Assembly (NCBI RefSeq): GCF_024518675.1
Contig: NZ_JANIGL010000003.1
Location: 1 to 64,000, forward strand
Direction of reading: 5' to 3'
Source of the DNA: Pseudoalteromonas shioyasakiensis
GTDB lineage: Bacteria > Pseudomonadota > Gammaproteobacteria > Enterobacterales > Alteromonadaceae
Length of the DNA stretch: 64,000 nucleotides
Of the stretch, positions 45,478 to 54,742 are shown piece after piece; positions within the stretch are counted from its first letter, which is position 1, and each line of letters opens with the position of its first letter. Under the pieces are notes generated by a model. That model was not told the DNA's origin, did not search any database, and was given only the letters and a program-made list of their open reading frames with translations. Position numbers and translations under genes: made by a program.

Positions 45478-48246
45478 TTAAAAAATAGCTCTAAAGCCTA
45501 ACGATACACGTCGACCTGAGAACTCATACATAGTCGGGAAAGCAGGATCAAGAGTATAACCTGTGGTTTCTTCGTCAGTGATATTAATACCTTCAAGCGT
45601 TACCTTCATAGAGTCATTAATATTGTAACCTAATGAAATATCTGTTTGCCCGTAAGCATCACGATAAACTGGGTACATATCACGCTCAATATACTCAACA
45701 TACTTGTCTTTGTAGTTATACGAAATACGCGCATCAAAGCTCTCATTCTCATAATAAAAAGTCAGGTTATAGGTTTCATCAGCGAGACCTTCTGGCGGTG
45801 TTGGAATACCTAGATCAGATGCACCCGTTAGTGAATTATCTAATGTCGTGTAGTTTGCGTTTATACCAAACCCATCTAACATGTTGTGAAAACGAACAAA
45901 CGGAATTTGCGCGATAAACTCAATACCACTGACATCATACGAACCCTCAGCATTCACTTTTTGATAAACATCAAAATCATAAACACCATCAACAGTACCG
46001 TTATCATTGTACTTAGTCACACCTTCAACTACACCGGTGAGGGATTCCCGAACAACACCTTCAATTTCTTTTTCAAAGTATGAAACAGCAAGTAATCCAC
46101 CTTCTTCTAAATACCATTCAAGGCCCACTTCCCATTGGTCGGCATAAGTTGGTTGAAGATCTGGATTGCCATCACGATATTTAAACTCACTCAAACTCAC
46201 TGTGCGTTTATAAGCAATATCTGTTAGAGCTGGGCGCATGAGTGTTTCAGATGCCGCAGCTCGCAGAACTAGGTCATCATTAAGTTCAAGAGTAAAGTTA
46301 ATACTTGGCAGTAAGTCGGTGTAGTTACCACTTTTTGAAACTGGCTCTGAAGTGTAGTTTGTTGTACCGTCATCATTTTGAACCTGATGGTAACCTGATG
46401 AATTTACATCAGTATCAATATAACGCACGCCTGTATTTAGCGTTGCAGGCATATCGCCGATATCGAAAGCAAAGTCAGCCATTGCATAAATTGCCGTGGT
46501 TTTCTCTTCGACTTGATAGTATTGGTCTGGTTCAAAGTCTACCCCAAAGCCATCATATCTAAGTTGATCGCGAGCATAACTATTTGAAACTTGACTCCAA
46601 CCTTGCTTGGATGGTACTTCAGATAAGTACTCGCCACCATTTACCAGATCTGTAATACTTGTCAGCTCGCTATCAGCTAAGGTACGCGTACCCACCCACG
46701 ATGTATCACCTTCTGAGGGGCCTGTTACTCGATTAGAACCGTAATTACGCTCTTTTGATTTATCAGTGTACCGTGCGCCAAATTGCACTTTGGTTAACGC
46801 AGGGAAAAACTCTAAATTTAACTGACGAGTGAAATCTAATTGCGCAGCATATTTATCATCTGAAATAGCCTCACGATTAACTTCATTGTAGTCAAATAAA
46901 TAAGCTTCTGGAGAATTATACATATCAAAAGTATCTGCGCTATCACTTGGAATAGTCTCTGCACCGGTACTAGTATAACGCGAACGAGTTGCACGATAGG
47001 CTGTGTGCTTTAAGTTTGTCGACTCAATTGATTTATCCGCACCACTGTAACCAATTAAACCATTGATATCCCAATTACCAATTAGCCAATCCATTGCAAT
47101 GCTGAATTGTTGGTAATCTGTATCACTGCTGTTTTCTTTACTTAGGAACTCATGTTGAGTCGCGGCATAATCAACATCGGTTAAAACAGTAATACCATAA
47201 TCACTTAAGGTTGAACTGTCGTATTGATTTACGCGCTCTAAAGAGCTAACACTTGAAGCAGCATAGGCAGCAGCATCATACTCATCCTCATGATCGTCAA
47301 AATTCCCTAATAGTCCGTCAAAAGTTAAACTAAATTCGCTGCTCGGTTTATATTGTAATGAAAGTGTTGCTCCCCACTTTTCTTGCTCCGTTAAATAGGA
47401 ACGATCGCCTACTTTATTTAAAAACACCACTCGACTGGTTTCATCGCTGTCGAAGCGGTCATTAATCGTAATTCCCGTATCTCGCTCTAGTACGTCCGCA
47501 GCTTGATCTGACTGCCATTGTGATGAACCTGATTTTTCTAACCAGCGTGAAAGCGGACGAAAATCTATTCCAGAGTTACTATCTGTACGATTTGTTCGCT
47601 CGGAATAAGCTATCGAAGCAAGAGCCCCCCAATCACCAAACGTATTACTCGCTAGAAATGCAAATTTAGGATCTGTTTGTTCAGAAATTTCGTTGTAAGC
47701 ACCTTCAACGGATGCCACTAATTTGCGTCCTTCATAATCAAATGGCCGTGCTGTTGTAATTGCAACAGAGCCCGCAATACCGCCTTCTTCATCAGCAGCC
47801 GTCGGCGATTTTTTCACCGTAACACTTTGAATAATCTCAGAAGCAAACATATCAAATTCGACATCTCGGCCACCACTACCTGACGCAGTAGCAAGATTAT
47901 TAATTGATACAAATGTAAACTCGCTTGGTAAGCTACGTACATTAACTTTTTGGCCTAACCCCTTGTTACGCTCAATGGTTACACCTGGCATACGTTGTAG
48001 CGCTTCAGCTAAATTTTGCTCTGGGAAGTCAGCAATATCTGACGCCACTATTGAATCTGAAAAACCGATGTTCTCACGCTTTAAATCTATCGCTTTTTCT
48101 AAACTCTTAATGTAGCTACCTGTTACGACGATTTGCTCCATCGCTTGTTCTTCATTTTCAGTGTCTTGCGCATATGCAGGTGCGACGAACAGTGCGCTTA
48201 ATGCTAGTGCTAAAGGTGATAATGTAAAAACTCGCTTAGTCATCAT
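45478..48246 (-). CDS. TonB-dependent receptor
   Basis: A 922-residue outer-membrane receptor. Signal peptide to AYAQ, a possible TonB box region (EQIVVTGSYI near 37), plug domain with FPEQNLAEALQRMPGVTIERNKGLGQKVNVRSL and EEGGIAGSVAITTARPFDY, then the barrel ending in Phe (GFRAIF). The pattern is of the large Caulobacter/Xanthomonas/Alteromonas class that imports carbohydrates, peptides or other nutrients, not a classical siderophore receptor; the ligand is unknown. It has no STN domain, so it does not signal itself. It diverges from the FecI-like gene. Confidence 0.92.
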   Translation of the reverse strand: MMTKRVFTLSPLALALSALFVAPAYAQDTENEEQAMEQIVVTGSYIKSLEKAIDLKRENIGFSDSIVASDIADFPEQNLAEALQRMPGVTIERNKGLGQKVNVRSLPSEFTFVSINNLATASGSGGRDVEFDMFASEIIQSVTVKKSPTAADEEGGIAGSVAITTARPFDYEGRKLVASVEGAYNEISEQTDPKFAFLASNTFGDWGALASIAYSERTNRTDSNSGIDFRPLSRWLEKSGSSQWQSDQAADVLERDTGITINDRFDSDETSRVVFLNKVGDRSYLTEQEKWGATLSLQYKPSSEFSLTFDGLLGNFDDHEDEYDAAAYAASSVSSLERVNQYDSSTLSDYGITVLTDVDYAATQHEFLSKENSSDTDYQQFSIAMDWLIGNWDINGLIGYSGADKSIESTNLKHTAYRATRSRYTSTGAETIPSDSADTFDMYNSPEAYLFDYNEVNREAISDDKYAAQLDFTRQLNLEFFPALTKVQFGARYTDKSKERNYGSNRVTGPSEGDTSWVGTRTLADSELTSITDLVNGGEYLSEVPSKQGWSQVSNSYARDQLRYDGFGVDFEPDQYYQVEEKTTAIYAMADFAFDIGDMPATLNTGVRYIDTDVNSSGYHQVQNDDGTTNYTSEPVSKSGNYTDLLPSINFTLELNDDLVLRAAASETLMRPALTDIAYKRTVSLSEFKYRDGNPDLQPTYADQWEVGLEWYLEEGGLLAVSYFEKEIEGVVRESLTGVVEGVTKYNDNGTVDGVYDFDVYQKVNAEGSYDVSGIEFIAQIPFVRFHNMLDGFGINANYTTLDNSLTGASDLGIPTPPEGLADETYNLTFYYENESFDARISYNYKDKYVEYIERDMYPVYRDAYGQTDISLGYNINDSMKVTLEGINITDEETTGYTLDPAFPTMYEFSGRRVSLGFRAIF

Positions 48247-48344
48247 GTTGTTCCTGTTGTAAGTATTACGACTTTAAATTGATTTCGCTTCTAATGACGC
48301 AGCTTAAAATTAATAGGGGACGTATTTATTCGATGAAGTTTTTG

Positions 48345-48410
48345 TGTCGGTTTTACGACAACGACATCATAAAAGTGTCATTAAATCATCATAAAAAAGG
48401 TGTCACCTTT
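48345..48410. promoter_or_regulatory. Palindromes between the TonB receptor and FecI-like genes
   Basis: TGTCG at 48345-48349 is inverted as CGACA at 48356-48360, and AAAGGTG-T-CACCTTT forms a 15-bp palindrome at 48396-48410, 56 bases before the sigma factor ATG. TGTCAT at 48376-48381 recurs before the second receptor (49977-49982). Candidate operator and ECF-type promoter elements by position only. Confidence 0.4.
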
Positions 48411-48465
48411 GCTCTAGTATGAGCGTCTATTAAAGAACCTAACGCTATAGATAACGATAAAAATA

Positions 48466-49005
48466 ATGCCGCAAACACAGACATCGCCATTACCAATAAG
48501 CGAACAAGGCAAACAAAATAGACCACTTGTGAAATGCTTTATTGCCAACCAAGATGCATTGAAAAGTTTTTTTCGTCGTGGGGTTGGTGACGATGCAGAT
48601 GCTGATGACTTATTTCAAAAACTGCTAATGAAAGCATTAAAAATTGAATGTACTGCACATATAGATAACCCATTAGCTTATGGCTATCGCATGGCACATC
48701 ATTTGGCCGTTGATCATCATCGAGAACAAAAGAAATCTCCAGAGAGCCTAGAGCACGAACCTCAAAGTAATGATCTTTCTCTAGAAAACCTGCTTGAGCA
48801 TGAGCAGCGACTCAAGGTGTATCAGCAAGTATTGGCGCAAATGCCTGCGCTACGCCGAGATGTATTTATACGTAGACGCCTACATGGAGAGAGCCGTCAA
48901 CAAATATCGCAAAGCTTAGGCTTATCAGAAGAGGCGGTTAAAAAGCATATTTCACGCGCTATGGATATGCTCAAAGATGCTATCAGCGCATTTATCGCCG
49001 ACTAA
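48466..49005 (+). CDS. FecI-like ECF sigma factor
   Basis: A 179-residue extracytoplasmic-function sigma factor. Region 2 is seen in DALKSFFRRGVGDDADADDLFQKLLMKAL and AYGYRMAHHLAVDHHREQK; region 4 in MPALRRDVFIRRRLHGESRQQISQSLGLSEEAVKKHISRAM. It sits first in a FecI - FecR - TonB receptor (STN) order, so it should be released by FecR when the receptor binds its ligand and then transcribe the receptor gene. No good ribosome site stands before the ATG. Confidence 0.92.
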   Translation: MPQTQTSPLPISEQGKQNRPLVKCFIANQDALKSFFRRGVGDDADADDLFQKLLMKALKIECTAHIDNPLAYGYRMAHHLAVDHHREQKKSPESLEHEPQSNDLSLENLLEHEQRLKVYQQVLAQMPALRRDVFIRRRLHGESRQQISQSLGLSEEAVKKHISRAMDMLKDAISAFIAD

Positions 49006-49065
49006 TTGTCCCCTTAGTGCACGTTAAGTCGTTATATTAGTAATAAAGACAGATAGAGAAATTTA

Positions 49066-49941
49066 ATGCATACCCCATTCAAACCTAACGATGAAAGTAA
49101 TGAGCAGCTTGAAAAAGCAATTTGGCAGGACGCGGCACTCCTTGAAGCATTACAAAAAGCAGATTCACAGCAAAAGTTGGATGAACCTATTGCAATAGCA
49201 CCTCATAAAAAGAATCCTTTATTGATGTGGGGCAGCGCGGTTGCTGCATCTTTAATTATGGCGTTTATTGGCTTAACTCACTTAAGTGATCCAACAACAC
49301 AACAAGCATCTACACTTGTTGCTGCGCAGCAGTTTTTTGCAACAAAAGCATCTGATATTACTTTATCGGATGGCACAGAGGTCGCTTTAAATACGCATAC
49401 TAACTTACTGTTTAATGAGAACGATAAAACCAGGCAAGCCACTTTGAGCAAAGGTGAAGCGTACTTTTCAGTAAAGCGAGATGAACGACGTCCATTCACG
49501 ATTGATGCAGGCAACGCTACAATTAGAGTATTAGGCACAGCTTTTAATGTTGATAAAACCCTACGGGAAACAACAATTGATGTATTTCACGGCAAAGTCG
49601 CAGTTAATACGGCAAATAATTCAAAGCAAGTAGAGCTAGTTAAGGGCCAGCGCGCACGTGTTATTGATAATGATATTGTTGTTACTACATTTAAAGCAAC
49701 GCACCCAGACTGGAAACTTGGCTGGCTAGATTTAGAGAATGTAACAATTAACGATGCAATTTTTCAACTTAATCGTTATGCCGATAAACCGTTAGTGTTA
49801 AATAATGTTGATGCTCATCTACGCGTTAGCGGCCGCTTTAAAACCACTGATGTTGTGGGCGCAGCAACATTGATAGCGCAATTAAATCAACTTGAAATCA
49901 CTAAATTTGACGACAGTGTTGTTTTAAGCCCCATAGAGTAA
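49066..49941 (+). CDS. FecR-like anti-sigma factor / sigma regulator
   Basis: A 291-residue inner-membrane signal transducer. A cytosolic N-terminal segment (about 1-50) for sigma binding, one helix (PLLMWGSAVAASLIMAFIGL near 49-68), the periplasmic FecR domain (DITLSDGTEVALNTHTNLLF to TAFNVDKTL) and a C-terminal DUF4974/STN-like part (VTINDAIFQLNRYADKPLVL) are in the usual order. It relays the signal from the STN domain of the downstream receptor to the sigma factor. Confidence 0.92.
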   Translation: MHTPFKPNDESNEQLEKAIWQDAALLEALQKADSQQKLDEPIAIAPHKKNPLLMWGSAVAASLIMAFIGLTHLSDPTTQQASTLVAAQQFFATKASDITLSDGTEVALNTHTNLLFNENDKTRQATLSKGEAYFSVKRDERRPFTIDAGNATIRVLGTAFNVDKTLRETTIDVFHGKVAVNTANNSKQVELVKGQRARVIDNDIVVTTFKATHPDWKLGWLDLENVTINDAIFQLNRYADKPLVLNNVDAHLRVSGRFKTTDVVGAATLIAQLNQLEITKFDDSVVLSPIE

Positions 49942-50042
49942 TGAGTTGGTTTTATTTATCCCCAAATTATGGGTGCTGTCATAAATTATTCATCTAAGTT
50001 CTTCACACTTAGAGTTTTATGAGATTAAAAGGCCGTTCATAG

Positions 50043-52892
50043 ATGTTACGTATAAGCAGTTTATTATGTGTAGCACTTGTGGGCCTTAGTTTTACAGCGA
50101 AGGCAACGAATTCAAGTTTAATAGAACAACTTACCAGTTTGTCAGAACAATCTAATACAGCATTAATTTACGATACCCAATTACTCAAGGGGCTAGTACA
50201 AAAACCAATCCAAGTTACAACTGTGGAAAACACACTTAATCAACTACTTAAACCTCATCGATTAAGCTGGCAAAAAACACCTGCTGGTATCATTATTTTT
50301 AAAATACCAGCATCAAATGAAGTGCCCTTATCATCTAAAAAAGTAAATTTATTAGAAGAAGTTACGGTAACTGGGCAGTTACCTACAACGTCCACTATTC
50401 AAGCTTACAATACTGATTATCATCAGGCTGTTAGTTATGCGCAACAAGCAAAAAGTGATTATGCAGGGGAGAGTGAAGTAGCAATTGGCGCAATGTTGAC
50501 ACAATTACCTGCTGAAAACCTAGCCGAAGCATTACAAGCCGTACCGGGCTTAAGTATTACTCGTGACCGAGGTGAAGCGCTTAACATCAATGCTATGGGA
50601 CTAGGTGCTGAATACCAATTAACGCTCTTTAATGGTCGCCGTCTAGCTAATACAGAAAATGTTCGTAACTCAAATCAGTATGGGCAACAACATAGGTTTG
50701 ATATTTTCAGCGCTGGGTTATTCTCCAATATCACGGTATTCAAAACTGCAAACTCAAGCTTACCAAGTGGTGCTATAGGGGCGACTGTCAATTTATTAAG
50801 CGATGACCCACTAGCTTACGAAGAAAATAATCTACAAGTAATGCTAACCGCAGCAACTTTAGAAGATGAGCGTAACTTTCAACCGAGCTTCGGCTTAACT
50901 GCAAATGGCAAAAACGACAAGGTAGGTGTTATTTTCAAAATGAACTACGAAAATCGCTTACAACGCCAATATCAGTTTGAAAGCTGGCATTGGGGTGATA
51001 ATAGTGGTGCCCCGAGTGAATATCAGTGGTCAGGATTAGACGATAAAATTTTAGTACCTACAGACGGTTTAGCTATTACCATCGAAAACGAAGATCGTAC
51101 TCGCGCCACTTATTACGGCGCTTTAGCATGGCAAGCTTCAGATCATTTAACGCTCAATACACTTTGGTTTAGGTCCGACACTGACTTTTCGTTTGATGAG
51201 CATAGACTAGGGATCAACCCTCAGAGTCAAAATGCAATTGCAGAGGTTTCAACACCATTAAATAGTATAAATAAGTTCTTTTTTAATAATGTAAATGCTA
51301 AAACCAGTCGTGAAGAGTCTAACTTATATTATGCGAATCAAACGCTGCAAGTAGACGCACACTGGCAACCAAATGAGCAAATACCATTAACTCTTTCTCC
51401 TTTTTATAGTCGTAGCGAAGCAAAAAGCGAAACCAAAGAGCCCATCACGAGAGTGCATGCTGCACTTTCCCCTATGAATGCCTACGTTGATTTACAAACT
51501 GACTCTGTAAATGACTATAGCTTTAGCCGTAATTTAGGCCTTGTTAATAGCTATTCACATATCAATCAAATGAGTAAACGTACTATCAATGTACTTAATC
51601 AAGTGAGTGAATGGGGAATTGATGGCAGCTGGCACAGTTCAACTGAGTCTGGTTTTCAGCATTTGCAATTTGGCTTTTTAAGTTCAACACAACAATATAG
51701 TTATACTCGCAGAGATATTAGTTTAGACGCCCAATCTTTAAACGCTTTGCCGAAATTAGATGGCCGCTGGCTTGAGCCAATTCAACATGGCTTTAGCGCT
51801 GGTTTTATGAATTCTGAAGTGCAGTCGTGGCTGATCCCAAAAAGCGATTTATTTCAGCTCTATGATATTAATTTACCGTTTAATAATATTACTGATAACG
51901 ACCAACTTAATAGTTATCAAGTTAGTTTTGAATCAAATGAAGGGTACATATCTTCACGATGGCAATTAGCAAACGTTACTTTAAACGCAGGGCTACGTTA
52001 CAGTAATACATTAAATGAAACACAAGGTGCTCAACTTACAACTGATGGTGAATTAACACCTTTGAAACACAATCATCACCATAATATTTGGCTACCTTCA
52101 ATTAATATAAAATGGCAACCATCAACCTATTGGCAATGGCGAACAAGCTATAGTCGCTCGGTTAATCGGCCAAATTATTCGGATCTTAACCCCAAACTAC
52201 ATGTTAACTCCGGTGGTTTACCTTATGCCGAACTTGGTAACCCAAATTTAGAGCCTGTTATTGCTAATACCAGCACACTTTCAGTTAATTGGTTACCAGA
52301 GGATTTAAACTTACAGCTACTAGCTTTTAACCATAATATGGATAATTTCATCGTTGAACAAACTAAAACGATTAACTATGAAGGGCTAGATTATATTTCC
52401 CTACAACAGACTAACGATGGCAAAGCGACTGTAAATGGTTTACAGGCTAGTTCACAATGGCAACTACCACTATACAGCCCATGGTTTTTACAAAGCCAAC
52501 TATCTGCCAACCTTACCCATATAACAAATGCTGATGTTATAACTCCTGGTGAAAATAATTTTGATGTTGAAGGGGTATCTGATTGGGCCGGTAATCTGCG
52601 GTTTTTGGTCAGTGATGATAAATGGCAAGCCGCGATCAATATAAACTATCGTAGTGACTTTTTAGAACATCGGGACATCAGTAATAACGCTGATATTTAT
52701 GTTGAAGCTTATACCAGCACTGACTTAAGTTTCAGTTGGTTTTACTCAACCAGTGCAAGTCTTCGCCTAGATGTATTTAATGCCACCAACGAAACTCTTA
52801 CTCGCAGCGCCAAAACTGACAACGCCAGCTCATTAATGAAAGTAGAAGAGTTTGGCCGCCGTTTTGTCGTAAGCCTGTCACTAGAAATTTAG
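50043..52892 (+). CDS. Transducing TonB-dependent receptor with STN domain
   Basis: A 949-residue outer-membrane receptor. After the signal peptide an STN signalling domain occupies about 25-95 (SLIEQLTSLSEQSNTALIYDTQLLKG, NQLLKPHRLSWQKTPAGIIIF), followed by a TonB box-like EEVTVTGQLP, the plug (LPAENLAEALQAVPGLSITRDRGEALNINAMGLG) and the barrel ending RRFVVSLSLEI. Most barrels end in Phe; here the last residue is Ile. With FecI and FecR just upstream it forms a complete cell-surface signalling set. The ligand is unknown. Confidence 0.93.
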   Translation: MLRISSLLCVALVGLSFTAKATNSSLIEQLTSLSEQSNTALIYDTQLLKGLVQKPIQVTTVENTLNQLLKPHRLSWQKTPAGIIIFKIPASNEVPLSSKKVNLLEEVTVTGQLPTTSTIQAYNTDYHQAVSYAQQAKSDYAGESEVAIGAMLTQLPAENLAEALQAVPGLSITRDRGEALNINAMGLGAEYQLTLFNGRRLANTENVRNSNQYGQQHRFDIFSAGLFSNITVFKTANSSLPSGAIGATVNLLSDDPLAYEENNLQVMLTAATLEDERNFQPSFGLTANGKNDKVGVIFKMNYENRLQRQYQFESWHWGDNSGAPSEYQWSGLDDKILVPTDGLAITIENEDRTRATYYGALAWQASDHLTLNTLWFRSDTDFSFDEHRLGINPQSQNAIAEVSTPLNSINKFFFNNVNAKTSREESNLYYANQTLQVDAHWQPNEQIPLTLSPFYSRSEAKSETKEPITRVHAALSPMNAYVDLQTDSVNDYSFSRNLGLVNSYSHINQMSKRTINVLNQVSEWGIDGSWHSSTESGFQHLQFGFLSSTQQYSYTRRDISLDAQSLNALPKLDGRWLEPIQHGFSAGFMNSEVQSWLIPKSDLFQLYDINLPFNNITDNDQLNSYQVSFESNEGYISSRWQLANVTLNAGLRYSNTLNETQGAQLTTDGELTPLKHNHHHNIWLPSINIKWQPSTYWQWRTSYSRSVNRPNYSDLNPKLHVNSGGLPYAELGNPNLEPVIANTSTLSVNWLPEDLNLQLLAFNHNMDNFIVEQTKTINYEGLDYISLQQTNDGKATVNGLQASSQWQLPLYSPWFLQSQLSANLTHITNADVITPGENNFDVEGVSDWAGNLRFLVSDDKWQAAININYRSDFLEHRDISNNADIYVEAYTSTDLSFSWFYSTSASLRLDVFNATNETLTRSAKTDNASSLMKVEEFGRRFVVSLSLEI

Positions 52893-52912
52893 GATAGTGC
52901 TCATCGAAATAA

Positions 52913-53686
52913 TTAAATCTTTAACAGCTGCTTTAGTTTATCTGCGCCTGCGCGGCTGGTACTAAGTTCAGATTTCTCATCATCATTTATAATCACCATT
53001 AGCTTGCCGTTAAACCAGCGCTGAATTTCTTTTATGTGGTCAATATTTACAAGGTAACTACGGTGGATACGCACAAAGTTCTGGCCAGATAAGCTGTGCT
53101 CTAGCTGATCTAAGGTGTCACTTAAGTGATGTAATGTTGTACCATCGTGTGCAAGGCTATTTCCTTGTTCTGATTTAATAAATTTAATATCTGCTGGTGA
53201 TAGTAAAAAAATTCGCTCGCCACTTTTACTAATGAGTTTATTAAGTTTGTTGTCGGCTAATTCATACTGCACTCTTTTAGGCTCAGCATTCGCACGTACA
53301 ATAGCCTGTTGTTGGCAAAGCTGCTGTAGCGCTTTCTCCAGTGCTTTTTTTAGCCGAGCAATGGGGAAGGGCTTTAACAAATAGTCAATTGAGGCATGTT
53401 CAAATGCTTGCACGGCAAATTGATCGTAAGCAGTTGTGTAGATGATCAACGGTTGATGAGCAAGTAAATCAACAAGCTCTAAACCATTAATTTCTGGCAT
53501 TTGAATATCTAAAAGCGCAACGTCAGGTTTAAGTTCGTTTATTAATGAAATGGCTTCTTTGCCATTACTAGCAATGCCCACAACCTCAACGTTATCCATG
53601 AGGCTTAGTTGATGAGAGAGCTTTTCTCGTGCTGGCAACTCATCATCAGCAAAAACCAAGCGTAATTTACTAACAGCTTCACTCAT
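52913..53686 (-). CDS. LytTR-type response regulator
   Basis: A 257-residue regulator with receiver (Asp60 in VALLDIQMPEINGLEL, Lys in YLLKPFPIARL) and a C-terminal LytTR DNA-binding domain (about 155-255, FVRIHRSYLVNIDHI). I start at the ATG at 53686, which overlaps the kinase stop by four bases (ATGA), instead of an upstream codon inside the kinase gene. It forms a coupled pair with the upstream LytS-type kinase. It converges on the TonB receptor gene with only 20 bases between. Confidence 0.92.
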   Translation of the reverse strand: MSEAVSKLRLVFADDELPAREKLSHQLSLMDNVEVVGIASNGKEAISLINELKPDVALLDIQMPEINGLELVDLLAHQPLIIYTTAYDQFAVQAFEHASIDYLLKPFPIARLKKALEKALQQLCQQQAIVRANAEPKRVQYELADNKLNKLISKSGERIFLLSPADIKFIKSEQGNSLAHDGTTLHHLSDTLDQLEHSLSGQNFVRIHRSYLVNIDHIKEIQRWFNGKLMVIINDDEKSELSTSRAGADKLKQLLKI

Positions 53687-54666
53687 AACGCTAACTCCAA
53701 ACAAACCACCGCACCACCGTGATTACTCAGGGCGATTTTACTATTACCTAACTGGTTGACTCGCTGCTGTATGTTCTTCATACCAACCCCTGAACCGTAT
53801 CCTTGCTTTAAAACCTCTTCATTAAATCCTTTACCGTTATCGCTAATTTTCACTTGCACACCTTTGTCGATCACAGCAAGCTCAATCTTTAAAACTAAGT
53901 TACTCTGCAGCGCGTTATGTTTGATGGCATTTTCAATAATCGGCTGAATAATGAGTGGTGGAATATGAATATTTTTTAGCTCTTGAGGAATAAGAAAATG
54001 CACTTGCAACTTTTCACCAAAGCGCGCTTTTTCAATATTTAAATACTTCTCAATAATGGCGAGCTCTTGCTCAAGCGGAATGAGGGTTTGCTCTGCTGTA
54101 TCGAGGGAGTAACGCAAAATGTCTGCGAGTTCATGCAGTACTTCGTCAGCTAAATCAGGGTTTGTATGAATATACGCAGAAATAGTATTAAGGCTATTAA
54201 ACATAAAGTGCGGATTTAATTGATAACGCAACGTGGCAAGCTGTGCTTTTTTACGTGAGTGTTTTTCAGTGGCGACTTTCTTTTTACTTTCGATGTAAAT
54301 ACTTAAAAAGTATGTACAAGAGCCCCAAATCAAGCCATTAAAAATAACAAAAATACCAAGAGGTCGGTAATCGTCATATAAACTGAGTAATACATGATCG
54401 GTGACAAGATTACCCACAGCCATAAATGTAACGGCGATTAGCCATTCAAAAATTATCTTCGCATAGCCCTTATCACGAAGATAAAAAATTAACGCGGCAG
54501 CAGCCCATACAGGTATCCAGTAAAAGGTTACAAACCAAACAAGCGAGGCAATCACGGTGTCACCAGAAATAGGGACTGAATTGGCGATTACAAGGCCAAA
54601 CGCATAAGCGATATCTACAATTAGCAGAATACAAAAACTGTATTTATAAAAAGGGTGTTTAAACAT
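53683..54666 (-). CDS. LytS/YehU-type sensor histidine kinase
   Basis: A 327-residue membrane kinase. Four helices fill the first 125 residues with almost no periplasmic loops, then a basic linker (ESKKKVATEKHSRKKA), the His_kinase domain with the phosphorylated His in LNPHFMFNSLNTISAYI, and an ATPase domain (IIQPIIENAIKHN, ISDNGKGF, GSGVGMKNIQQRV). This is the compact LytS-like architecture that pairs with LytTR regulators. The stimulus is unknown; membrane state or a transported molecule is typical. Confidence 0.92.
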   Translation of the reverse strand: MFKHPFYKYSFCILLIVDIAYAFGLVIANSVPISGDTVIASLVWFVTFYWIPVWAAAALIFYLRDKGYAKIIFEWLIAVTFMAVGNLVTDHVLLSLYDDYRPLGIFVIFNGLIWGSCTYFLSIYIESKKKVATEKHSRKKAQLATLRYQLNPHFMFNSLNTISAYIHTNPDLADEVLHELADILRYSLDTAEQTLIPLEQELAIIEKYLNIEKARFGEKLQVHFLIPQELKNIHIPPLIIQPIIENAIKHNALQSNLVLKIELAVIDKGVQVKISDNGKGFNEEVLKQGYGSGVGMKNIQQRVNQLGNSKIALSNHGGAVVCLELAL

Positions 54667-54703
54667 AATTAAGATTCTTTTTTAAAAACCATAACAAATA
54701 AAC

Positions 54704-54736
54704 AAGGCCAAAACCAAACTTATTGATTATGGCCTT
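54704..54736 (-). terminator. Terminator of the amidohydrolase gene
   Basis: AAGGCCA (54704-54710) and TGGCCTT (54730-54736) form a 7-bp stem with a long loop; on the minus strand it is followed by a T-rich tract. It separates the amidohydrolase gene from the kinase gene. Confidence 0.55.
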
Positions 54737-54742
54737 AACTGT

